A stretch of DNA of 64,000 nt from Phoronis australis (lineage: Eukaryota; Phoronida; Phoronidae), in assembly GCA_002633005.1 (NCBI GenBank), contig NMRA01000143.1, positions 218,539-282,538 on the forward strand. The letters run 5' to 3'. The first letter of the stretch is position 1; each line of letters opens with the position of its first letter. Of this stretch, positions 36,101-45,318 are shown one piece after another. The position numbers were made by a program, and so were the translations under genes. Below the pieces are notes generated by a model, which was not told the DNA's origin, ran no database searches, and was given only the letters and a program-made list of their open reading frames with translations.

Positions 36101-37837
36101 GAGATGGTTTTTTTTTCATTTTTGACGTATTTTTGGTATCTTTACGGTTTTACTCAGCGACATTTCAATGATTCCTTTCTTCGGATAATTTTTAAATTCT
36201 TTTTAGTTTTTAAAATGCGTAGAAGTGGGAAGATTTTCATAAGAAGTCTCTCAATTTTTAGGTAATATCAACGGACGTGTGTGTCCCGATTTCGTTGTTA
36301 CCGGAATGCATAATGGAAACTAAAGAGGATATTTCAGGATATGGATATCCAGGTAATATATGTTTAGACATCGAGGTAATTGTTTCGACACAGTCCTGAT
36401 TACACGAAGTATCTCTGATATAGGTTGGTCTATGTGTGTTTGCTCATAGTGAAAAACGTGTTCATGAATCATATTTTTTTTCGGAACGCAAGAATTTTTT
36501 TCTTTAACAATCTAACTACCGTTCAAATGAACACGCAGCGGGCTCGTTTTATGTACTTCAAAACTGACATTTTCTATGAAAATACAGGACTGTAATTAAG
36601 TAATATTCCTAATTTTTAATGATATCTTCAAGTCGTGAGGCGTACTGGCACTAGAGGGGAAAATACAGGGAAAGTGTCTCCATGTTGTTTATTTTGACTT
36701 TTTGATGTTCTCATTTTTGAACATTTTATACATTGTATTTACTAACATTTAATTTGATCACTACACGAGGCCTTTGCTGTCGTCACGGCTATCACCCCCG
36801 TCGTCTTCAGACGTCGTATTAGTGATTGAGGATGTTCTCTGATATCAGTATCATTGGTTATTGCCTTGTTCAGGTTAGTAGTCGTGGCCGAGCGGTTAAG
36901 GCGATAGACTAGAAATCTATTGGGTTCTACCCGCGCAGGTTCGAATCCTGCCGACTACGTTATATGTTTTAATTTTCGTTTGAATATTCATACCACAATA
37001 TCAGCCTGGAATAGACAATACAACTGTAAATAACCCATTTAGTTATTAAACGGCGTTGAATATCATTTTGGCGTGAAACTCAGGCCGGTATCGAACCCGT
37101 TCCGCAAGAGTTTCGAGTCGTCGACTTTACCACTGCACCCATAGACATCATGATGAGGATTGTGGAGCATTTTCGGCCACGGGGCTAACGCCTCTCGGGT
37201 GATAATTCTCCAAAATCCACGCGGGCTCTAGATTACGGGGGATGAAGACTTCGCCATGTAATAATCTATATTTATTCCATATTTACAGCATTCTTAGTGG
37301 GACATGTGGGTGATGGAAACTTTCACATCAACTTGAATATGGACATAGACAATGAAGATGAAGTGAAAATTATTAAAGACATTGCTGACAGAGTAGTGGA
37401 GTGAGTTGATATTCTTACCCTAGCGGGCTGATTAATTTTAAGTCGAGATGATATCATTTTATTTACAAATCGGTCATTCCTCACCAAATTAGTAACAGTG
37501 CGACTGGTTTTAGTTCAAGCAAGGTAATTTAAAGCAGATCTAGGCTAGCTTGTACTCAAAGTGTCGAAATCAACAAATGTATAATTTAATGGCCAGAAAT
37601 TTTACTGGACTCGTTGAATTCCTGCATGATTTTCTATTTTTACAAACACATCTTTTCTTTAGGCGTGCTTTATCCAAGCACGGCACATGCACGGGGGAGC
37701 ACGGTATTGGATTGGGCAAAGTAAAGTGGCTGGTGCCGGAAGTGGGACAAAATGGAGTCGATGTGATGAAGGCCATCAAGAAGAGTCTTGATCCTCGCGG
37801 CATTATGAACCCTGGCAAAGTGTTTCCGGTTGGTTAA
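27185..37837 (+). CDS. LDHD: Mitochondrial D-lactate dehydrogenase
   Basis: LDHD is an FAD enzyme that oxidises D-lactate and related 2-hydroxyacids in mitochondria. Exons: 27185-27244, 27867-27982, 28338-28479, 32183-32324, 33172-33331, 33672-33777, 34304-34397, 35101-35229, 35874-36001, 36262-36352, 37289-37400 and 37663-37837. All borders are GT-AG and all phases agree, giving 484 residues, the usual length. Exon 1 encodes [20 protein letters not shown], a plausible mitochondrial presequence; this start is inferred from phase and composition. The FAD-binding PCMH part holds GTGTGVEG (93-100) and [20 protein letters not shown] (about 172-191). The C-terminal FAD-linked oxidase part holds HVGDGNFH (395-402) and [12 protein letters not shown] (432-443), which carry the metal and active-site histidines. 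Nothing is missing, so the enzyme should be active. A tRNA gene and transposons lie in its introns. The N gap at 34710 is intronic. Confidence 0.95.
27551..27692. mobile_element. Half copy of the 6830-7293 foldback element
   Basis: CATACGCCGGA, CTTTTCGGCGAATTATGCC, TAGGAGGCC and TCGAACAAATACTC occur in the same order as in the left arm at 6830-6990. No matching right arm follows. It lies in LDHD intron 1. Confidence 0.7.
28581..31517. mobile_element. 2.9 kb non-autonomous DNA transposon in LDHD intron 3
   Basis: The ends are inverted: CTGTGCA then AAATTGTCACA on the left (28581-28605), and the complement, TGTGACAATTT then TGCACAG, on the right (31494-31517). Inside both ends the motif AAATTGTCACA or its complement TGTGACAATTT recurs several times: left near 28594, 28637 and 28711, right at least four times within 31420-31505. 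Clustered subterminal motifs are typical of transposase-binding regions. There is no long ORF, so it would need a transposase from elsewhere. Target-site duplications are not clear. The superfamily is not identified. Confidence 0.7.
30189..30923. mobile_element. Nested 0.73 kb element with about 40-bp inverted ends
   Basis: GGGGCGATTCTC at 30189-30200, continuing through CGAAACATGCC and CAAACTTTTTGCT, is matched in reverse complement by sequence ending at 30923 (GGGTGATTCTC, CGAAACACGCC, CAAACTTTTGCT when inverted). It lies within the 2.9 kb element and so inserted later. It has no coding capacity. Confidence 0.7.
36878..36959 (+). tRNA. tRNA-Ser (AGA anticodon)
   Basis: An 82-nt class II tRNA. 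The acceptor stem GTAGTCG pairs with CGACTAC (36952-36958) and G36959 is the discriminator base. The D arm contains the A box TGGCCGAGCGG. The anticodon stem ATAGA/TCTAT encloses the loop CTAGAAA, with the anticodon AGA at 36911-36913. The long variable arm pairs GGGT with ACCC, as in serine tRNAs. The T arm is GCAGG-TTCGAAT-CCTGC and holds the B box. T runs start a few bases downstream and can end Pol III transcription. There is no intron. It lies in sense orientation inside the LDHD intron between exons 10 and 11. Confidence 0.97.
37078..37150 (-). mobile_element. tRNA-like SINE or pseudo-tRNA fragment
   Basis: On the minus strand a GTGCAGTGGTAAAGTCG A-box-like segment is followed by GGGTTCGATACC, a B-box match. 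The acceptor and anticodon stems do not pair properly. It is probably the head of a tRNA-derived SINE. It lies about 120 bp downstream of the true tRNA-Ser, in the same LDHD intron. Confidence 0.45.
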
Positions 37838-38374
37838 AAAACTGCATATGGCGATTTATCCTTCAACGACTGGTGATATCCTATGACAATACGCAAAGAC
37901 TTCCGCCAAGTGGCAGCTATTGTGAGACGCCATGAAAGCGCGATTCGATAAGATAGGCAGAAACGAGAGATTGCACCTCGAATTCATCAAATCTTATGAA
38001 TGTATGGATAGACGTCATTTGGACCGCGAAGTTCAAAGATTCAAAAGTCCGTATCGGCACATGAATTTCACATGACTTTTGCGTAAATTAAAACAGATTA
38101 TGAGTTGCAAATATTCATGTTTGAAATTCCCGTGTAACCTCAGACTCGGAGCAGCACCGCCTTATTGTATGAAAATAGTTGTCTCTGGTTGCAATGTTGT
38201 TACTGCTTGTTAGTGAAAACGTCAAATATAAATCTGCAAAAATATCGAGTTCACTAAAAATAACTATGTGGTAGCAAGGAATGCTGGTGGCGCTTCGTCG
38301 AACCTCTGGAGAAAACGACAAGACAAAGAGTTATTAAACGATAAATCAGTCTAACAAAACTGGTGAAACTGTCC

Positions 38375-38380
38375 AATAAA
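38375..38380 (+). other. Candidate LDHD polyadenylation signal
   Basis: AATAAATAAA lies about 540 bp after the LDHD stop codon and about 560 bp short of the convergent GPCR stop. It is the first good AATAAA downstream of LDHD on the plus strand. Confidence 0.6.
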
Positions 38381-38941
38381 TAAAAAATATTTGTGGCGGC
38401 CTAGTTTTGACACGATGCGTAGGACAGCGAGTCAGTAGTGAATAAAAGAAAGCGAGCGACGTGGGAGTTTGTCGAACTCGACCGTGGAGGAGTGTTGAAA
38501 ACTGCACTGCCTGTGGCCGACATTTTACCCCGACACTGGATTGTGGTGTGAAACAACGAGAAGTTCACATTAACTTGTATTTCACTCCAAATTACTGCAA
38601 GACAAAAAATACCAACAAACATCGTTCATGCTCTAGGCATTAATATCAAATCAGCAAGGAAAACAACCAGTTTAAACACTAACACAATTCTACATAAATC
38701 ACTGACTGCACTCGAAAATTGACAAATCGCGTGCGACGCTGCGAGTACTAAATTTCCCATATCCAATGCGATTTATGCCAGGTTGGTGGTCAAATTCTCA
38801 CCTCCATTACATTTACTAGTAAATCCCCTCTGTCAAATGAAATGTTTTCATAAACCTTTTCCATTATTACATGAGATCGCAGTTGCGTCCTAGAGACCTA
38901 AACACTGTCGTTTTGATTTCTTCTTTTAGTCTAGCGTGTGT

Positions 38942-40006
38942 TTAAAGAGTAGTTTCTGTGTTTCTAACAGAAGGCCGCACGTCTTCAACGTCAACCTTTT
39001 CAGAAACTGTGCTCACGTGGTTTTCATGTTCACGCGCGCCTTCATTCACGATGACGTCGGTGGCAGATGAATCTTTAGCAGACGAACGGATCTGCTTCAG
39101 TTCACGAATGCAGAAGACTTGCTTGTAAATCTCGCGGAATTCTTCATTCAGGCAATACAGGAACGGATAGCACGCGAACCCATAGGCGGAAATAAGCCAA
39201 AGAATGTGGACCAGAACTGCCAAACCACTTCTCTCGTACGCCGAAGCTACTGCGTCGGGCAAGTACGTCACAACGTAGTAAATAGAGACGACTAGCGCCA
39301 TTTTGGCTAGTCTGGCTTCGTGATTGAAGTATGTCCTTAAGCGCATCAGTTCGTCGGGTGTTCGTTCTCCTCCTTCAAGAATTCTCTTCTGTTTGCTCTT
39401 TACGTGATAGAAGATATGAATGAAGCAATACAAAATAACAATGGCGGGAATGGCAAAAACTACTGCGATGACAGCATTGCGTACCGGGGCGGTTTCTTCG
39501 CGTATACTTATCACACAGCGGGACAAATCTAGGTGATACTCGCCATTGTTTTGCACGGTAGACGGGAGCAGCAGAAAAACGGGCAGAAGGAAGGAGACAA
39601 CGATCATTATAATAGTCATACACTTTCCAAGCTTGTTCTTGTAATAGCTGTGCCAAACTATGGCAAAGTATCTATCCAAAACGCACATTAGGATACAAAG
39701 AAAGGCTGCACCAGCTCCAAACCAGTTCAAGTGCGCTGCAACCTGACAAAGTCCTGTGTCATTGAGGCTAGACGGCTCGACCATTCCGTGCGCGGTGAGC
39801 GGCACCATGAAGGCGACCATTATAAGGTTGGCCCCGCAAAGAGTTGACAAGAAGACGAAGAAAGGCTCATGAAGATGTTGGAAGTAGATGACTAGTGCAA
39901 TGACCAATATGTTGCCTGGAATGCCAACGATCATGGCCGGTATGCTGGTGTAAGCGGCCCACTCAGCGGTCATTGTGTTAGGCTTTTGGCATGTGAGCAA
40001 GCACAA
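38942..40006 (-). CDS. Orphan rhodopsin-class GPCR, single exon
   Basis: A 354-residue seven-helix receptor without introns in its coding part. Visible class A marks: GN at the start of TM1 (31-32), the TM3 cysteine C87 with partner C164 in the second outer loop, DRY (111-113) ending TM3, and proline P250 in TM6. Several usual residues are changed. The TM2 aspartate position reads N (LCGAN, 57-61). TM6 has TYLP in place of CWxP. TM7 has YPFLY (280-284) in place of NPxxY. The C-terminal tail (about 300-354) is Ser/Thr- and acid-rich, with likely phosphorylation sites. The ligand is unknown. A CTTTATAG acceptor-like site just upstream (near 40080) suggests a separate 5' UTR exon. It is convergent with LDHD. 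Confidence 0.9.
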   Translation of the reverse strand: MCLLTCQKPNTMTAEWAAYTSIPAMIVGIPGNILVIALVIYFQHLHEPFFVFLSTLCGANLIMVAFMVPLTAHGMVEPSSLNDTGLCQVAAHLNWFGAGAAFLCILMCVLDRYFAIVWHSYYKNKLGKCMTIIMIVVSFLLPVFLLLPSTVQNNGEYHLDLSRCVISIREETAPVRNAVIAVVFAIPAIVILYCFIHIFYHVKSKQKRILEGGERTPDELMRLRTYFNHEARLAKMALVVSIYYVVTYLPDAVASAYERSGLAVLVHILWLISAYGFACYPFLYCLNEEFREIYKQVFCIRELKQIRSSAKDSSATDVIVNEGAREHENHVSTVSEKVDVEDVRPSVRNTETTL

Positions 40007-41460
40007 CGAGTATTCAAATCGAGCGTCGAGGTGTAGCAGTGTGCAGTAGTGAACACTGGTTAATAGTTTTCCTCCATGTTTTCGGTGGTTGTACCCTATA
40101 AAGAAATAACAAATGTTTCATTTATTATTCAAGAAGGCCGCTATTTACCTGTTTTTTGACGTGAGACTCAGTTTGAGCATGGAGTTTAGTAAATCCATAA
40201 AAAATGTTTTATTCAAGTGTTGCTTTTTTCAAATACTGCAGTTGGACGTACTGGCAACTAAAACGCACCAACCCTCCAACATTTGACAAGCTTGCCAGGT
40301 ATAGCAGGTGATCAAGTTTCAGTTCGCCAGACTGTCTACAATTTGAAACGGTGATGCTTTTTCGATACTAGTATTTGACTCACAAACATATTTCTATTTG
40401 ACTCACAAACGTATTTCCCTTCTACGTTATTTAAGCTGAGATTGCGTGTGCGTAGCCCGCACACAAATATTTGTCAGGGACACCCAGTTAGCAATTGTCG
40501 TGTATTCTTGATTTGACTTTTGTCAGGAGAAATAATTCAAGTTCTGAAAAAAGGCGAGTTATCACTTCTTGCTTTCCGCAATACAAAATTATCTATGGAC
40601 CTTGGTAATTGCTGGTATTTTGGCGTGCTAAACCATCTCGAACTTGTATTAACTTAGCTGGATGTCGCAGATTTTTGGATATTCAAATGCGAGCGCATTC
40701 TCACTTCGAATGGTGCATCGTTTTAGAAACACTGGCTTTTGTTGCGAGTCGATTGGCGGAAAATTACTCTTCGATAAAGACGGAAATGCCTTTCCCATGA
40801 CTTGAAAAAATATTTTTCTCCGAAATAGCTTGCCGGGTGTTTTATATTTTCACAAAACAATGGTGCGAAAGATTTAAAATGATGCGAGCGCCGACCACAT
40901 CCTAGCACATTTTATTAGCGTGCAATGGAACATGGTTTGCAGCTCTTTCGCCAGAATCGAAGGCCCAATCCCGAATATATCTACAGTTCTACTTTGTACC
41001 TATGATCTTACGCTACGTATTGAATGTCTTAATGGCATGCCTAGTTGAGGAAGGTCAAGGCCCAGACTACGATACGACGATAATTGCCAATGAAACAGAG
41101 TTTCGGTCGTCAAAATCTTCCTGAGGTACGAACGACACTGTAACATTGAACACAGCGGCCAACCTTGGTGTCCATAACTGCAGCCATGTAATGGCAATGT
41201 GTGGTCAGGGCGTGTTTTGCCTTGCAAACATAAACACACCTTACACAACCTATTGTTTCGCACACGCAACGAATATATGGTTTACGTTTTAATGTCGCCA
41301 TGTCCTCCCCAGCAGCGCAAATGCCCGGAGAGTACTTGAATCAATTTTGACGGGAGGTGAACACAGGACCAAGATAATGATACGCACCAATTTGCAGGGA
41401 GTTTCTAAGAAAAATCACAGTTTGGGAGGGTTCTGTTCCAGAAGCATCTCCCCTTTGTAG

Positions 41461-41620
41461 CAGTGGCGGATTTAGGGGGGGGGGCCAGGGGGCCAGTGCC
41501 CCCTGAAATTCTTCCAGATTCCATTTGGCAGTTCGGTGGTCCGAATGTCTGACGGGCAAAAGCCTGGCTGATACTCTGCCCTGCCCTCCCCCAACTCAAA
41601 ATCTTGGATCCGCCCCCATG
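41461..41620. mobile_element. MITE with GGCGGAT ends
   Basis: The left end reads CAGTGGCGGATTTAGG with a following G run. The right end, inverted, reads CATGGGGGCGGATCC. Related fragments with GGCGGATTTAGG lie at 34627-34640 (close to the N gap) and, inverted, at 42881-42895. There is no coding capacity. Confidence 0.55.
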
Positions 41621-41763
41621 TGTAGGGTTTGATTCCATACAGCTTATCATTTTCTAGGATTTCCTCAATTTCTTGTGCAAGTTTAACCCATGTCATGTTG
41701 GTATTAGATAATCCATGTTTTGCAACCAAGTTTTAAAAACGTGAATTTTATTAGAAACCTGAA

Positions 41764-41872
41764 CAGTCACTTACAGGGTCCCAAATTTTGAGAACCAGTT
41801 TGATACCCGTCATTCAGTGGAGAAAACTGGTTCTCAAAATATGACACCGCTGTAAATGACTGTGTCTAAACA
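41764..41872. mobile_element. About 100-bp foldback MITE, copy 2 (best preserved)
   Basis: The left end CAGTCACTTACAGGG and inner ATTTTGAGAACCAGTTT are matched on the right by AAACTGGTTCTCAAAAT and TGTAAATGACTG. The arms are about 38 bp, with a short centre. This is the most intact member of the family that includes 13376-13478 and 48770-48870. Confidence 0.8.
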
Positions 41873-44055
41873 CTTATATATATATATAGTTTTATGTCGG
41901 TGGAAAATGAATCTTTTGTGGGGTTTCGATCTCCCACAGTATAGGAAATTAAATAGAAAAGGCACCCCTTCTGTGATTTTTTTCAGAAACGGTACCCGTG
42001 TACCCGTCTGCTATGAGAAAAATACCCATCGGGATGAAAAAGTCTTATGCTTAAGCTACCGCGCCATGGGGGCGGGGTTATCATTTTTTTTCTAGTAGCA
42101 GTCACCTAGATTTATCTAAACACTCACCTATGTACTTACGAGTCTACATCCCATTAGCACTAAAGTTAAAGCGAGACGCGCCCTCTACAGTACAAAAGTT
42201 GTCCCAGTGTCTGACTTATCATTAATATGTCATCATTTACGACAGGACATTCCGGCGCACAAACTGCTTCATGTAAAGCGGGTTATGATGTCAGTTTGAT
42301 GGGTAGACCTTTGATTTTACAGCCTTGACGCATTGTAACTGCATGACTTCTCCTCCGGGCAGTGCTGTAGCGAGGCGTAGGCGCATGTAGGCGCAGCAAA
42401 CCACTTTTTGGCATTTGAACGTAGCGCCTACGCGCCGTAAGTTACGTTCAGTGTTCAAGGTGATACGGTGGGCTTTGGGCGCCTACTTAACTCTAATTTT
42501 ACCACCACAATACTACGTAAGAGACGTGAACAGAGGCCTACACCTGAAAGAGCGACGAACCGATATCGGAAGAGCCTCAAAACTTGACTTCAATGGTTTA
42601 TTATTTCCGAGAGTCGGCATAACAACCGTATTTTAACTGGTGCGTTATTTTTTTCTTAACGATTGTTAAGATGTTCATTACAATGGCATCGATAGGCACA
42701 TAGGTTACAAATCAAATCACACAATACATTCTGCATTAATTAACTGACAAATTTACCACCTGTTCATAATTGGTAGCAATGCTCTGGCGGATCTTATAAG
42801 GAGGGCAACCATGATGTCCAGGTCAACTTAGAAAACCGCAGGCCAGTGGTGTGCTTAGGTCGGACGTGTTGGGATTAACCCCCTAAATCCGCCTTTATAG
42901 AAAGATTCTAAGTCAATTTACTGACCTCAAAGATAGTGAATAGCGCAAAAATCAAGCGGGACAGAGGCACTGGAATATAATTCGTCGAAGCAATGTTTAC
43001 CAAGTTGAACCCAAATAGTTTCATTACATTTATGCTCAACCCGATCAAATAATAAGTAAAGGGCTTAAGAAACAAATGAGTCCAGGTCAGTGGGTGCACA
43101 AATTAATTCTCAGAGCGGGAAGTTGCATTTGCGTTGGTGTACGTTGCTTTAAAGTCTTTCTGAGCCGTGCCCCACAGCGTGTCTGAGGCAAACATTCGTG
43201 CCCATAATAGCAGAACGTTACGTGTCTGCTAGTTTTGGCTGGCTTGTGAATGAGAGGCTAACACTTATTCAGTGTCACGTGACTTGAATTAGTGTACCCG
43301 TGCTGTATGTTGAACATTGGTGCTTAAAAACTAATCAGATTAATCGAATCAAAATGTTACAAGCCGCCACATAACTTTTGACTAAAGCTTGTTAAATGTG
43401 TTCGCTATGACATCGTGGTTAAGTGATTTTATATCAGACAATCTGAACAAGTGACGAAGGCATAGGCTCTACGTGATCGAGTCGGGCGTGGATTCAGTTA
43501 CTACGAGATCCCAGGGGTTTCGGCGATTGTCTATCAAAAATTAGTTCTGAAGCTCTGTAAATTACTTACCCTTGCACTCAACGATTCGTTGTACAAGTTG
43601 GGTGATAGTCGCTTGATCAGACTAATTACTCAGTTGACGAATCGCGCCAAATGACGGTCAGTCACGACAATCCCGAGTCGAGACGGAATGAATCGGATTA
43701 AACAGATAAATTGCTGCTTATCACGTTTAACGCTAGAGAATGTACTTCTCAGGTATGAAGTTGTCACGATGAATGCAAGCTACATGTAACTCGGTCACTT
43801 ATTCTGTCATCAGGCTAAGACTCACGTTAAGACCACCTGCCACATCGTTACAAGTTTGCGCCTGTTTACCTGAGTATCCAGGTAGGTCAAGGTCATTCAC
43901 TGATTGACCTCTATTGTCGAGGTCACAATAAAGACGAGAAATCTGCACGGGTCGCCACCTGTTGAATCAGAATAATACTGAGGAGTCGGGCGGACTGTGT
44001 CGGCTGTTTGTCTTTGGAAGAAACCAAACAGCGCCAAACGTGTTTTAAAGTACCC

Positions 44056-44208
44056 ATTACATGGGCGGCGCAGCACTGAAAAAAGTGGGGGAAGCCCCCT
44101 CAGATCAGCCCTCCTGTGGTGCACCGCCTATAGACCATGTACGGCGTAGCACTGAAAAAGTGGGGGGCTTTAGCCCCCCAGCCCCCTATGGTGCGCTGCC
44201 CATGCATT
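44056..44208. mobile_element. GC-rich dimeric MITE, copy 1
   Basis: ATGGGCGGCGCAGCACTGAA at the left is matched by inverted GGTGCGCTGCCCATGCATTA at the right. Between them are two head-to-tail units, each with a GCACTGAAAAA core, a G run and a C run. The second copy is at 49140-49303. Confidence 0.75.
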
Positions 44209-44696
44209 AGGGACTTTGGGAATGAAATTGGGCTCGCTACATGTATTATCAATTGAAAAGATTATTCTCAGCAAATGCTGTGTGGAAAATAATTATAAGC
44301 ACGATAGTTAAATCCGAGTCTTTAATAAATACAATGCTTTTATCGAAATTTCGGAATTTTGACGGGATTGGATATTCCAGCTGCCCCGAGTTAGTGTGCT
44401 GGCTACTACGCTATATAACGACGAGATTGCGTTATGCATGCCTCTAACAACGAACAGTTTTGGCAGTCTTTTTATGGAATCGAAACCTCGAACAATCTGC
44501 CAACTGGTCAGTTTTCATCTGGACAGACATGCAGTGTCTAGATGGCTGTGTAACATACCCTGTCTTGTGGTGTCAGTCTAGATAGGCGGCAAAAGAGAAG
44601 TGTCTCCTTACACTGACAGTATATCCGTTACAGAGTACTCAGAGTACTTTCAGCTTAAGTACACTTGAAATAAACTTTACAGCTGCTGCACTTTCA

Positions 44697-44702
44697 TTTA
44701 TT
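44697..44702 (-). other. Candidate polyadenylation signal for the 44.9-47.4 kb ORF
   Basis: On the minus strand this reads AATAAA, about 200 bp beyond the distal stop at 44908. A transcript ending here would include both the main ORF and the segment after the in-frame TAG. Confidence 0.45.
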
Positions 44703-44907
44703 TTGACTGTATTCGTGCAATTTACATTCAATATGTGTGCACAGCAGAGACAATATGGTTCCGAAACATGTACAACGATGCACAGCGTATTTTATGATAA
44801 AAAACATTAAAAGTGTTAAAAAGGCGCTCAATATTGAGCTAATACTTCTGTCCCTCAGTCATGTAATCTGGCATAGGTGTTCTCGTCTTCACAAGCACTA
44901 CAACACA

Positions 44908-45318
44908 TCAAATGCCGCCATCGTGAGGCGAAACTTTGCGCCTGCAAAGAGGAAGTAGCACAGATCTTGACCACGTGACGATTCCGTTGAATTGTGATTT
45001 CAAACGCTTGAAAAGTCCTTCGCGTTTTACAATATGTGATTTATCCGTAAAATCATCGACAATTCTGTGGGTGTACTCTGAATCAGAAGAAACGGCATCG
45101 AGAGGCACATCCACAAACGTCTTGTCGTCTTCTAAATAAATGCCATCAATTACGTATGGCTTGTTCCTTATTTGCACTCTTGTTTTACTTTTACCGTTGT
45201 ATTCAGTGTCCATTGAATAATCCTCACTAGCAAAACAAAAATCATACTGAGGCAACGTTGCAAAAGTAGACGATCTGTCGTCCTCTAAGCGAGCATCCTC
45301 AATCTCCCCTGGCTCGTT
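44908..45318 (-). other. In-frame continuation after the TAG of the 705-codon ORF
   Basis: After the TAG at 45321-45319 the same frame stays open for 136 codons to the stop at 44910-44908. It begins NEPGEIEDARLEDDRSS and includes KPYVIDGIYLEDDKTFVDVP. It has the acidic, charged character of the preceding protein and no obvious random-ORF bias. It is either the true C-terminus behind a sequence error or nonsense variant, a readthrough extension, or chance. Confidence 0.5.

Larger units (their letters stand above)
40007..44907. other. Intergenic, transposon relics
   Basis: No gene was recognised. It holds a short direct duplication near 40372-40418, a MITE at 41461-41620, a foldback MITE at 41764-41872, a GC-rich repetitive patch at 42361-42440 beginning CAGTGCTGTAGCGAGG (hAT-like terminus), and a GC-rich dimeric MITE at 44056-44208. 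Apparent ORFs at 41340-41730 run through MITE sequence and are not genes. Confidence 0.65.

Noticed and set aside
37078-37150. Second tRNA gene near the tRNA-Ser
   Set aside because: The A- and B-box-like segments are present but the stems do not pair, so it is listed only as a SINE-like relic.
41341-41729. Overlapping minus-strand ORFs of 72-85 codons
   Set aside because: They lie largely in MITE sequence with G and C runs, and no domain is seen.
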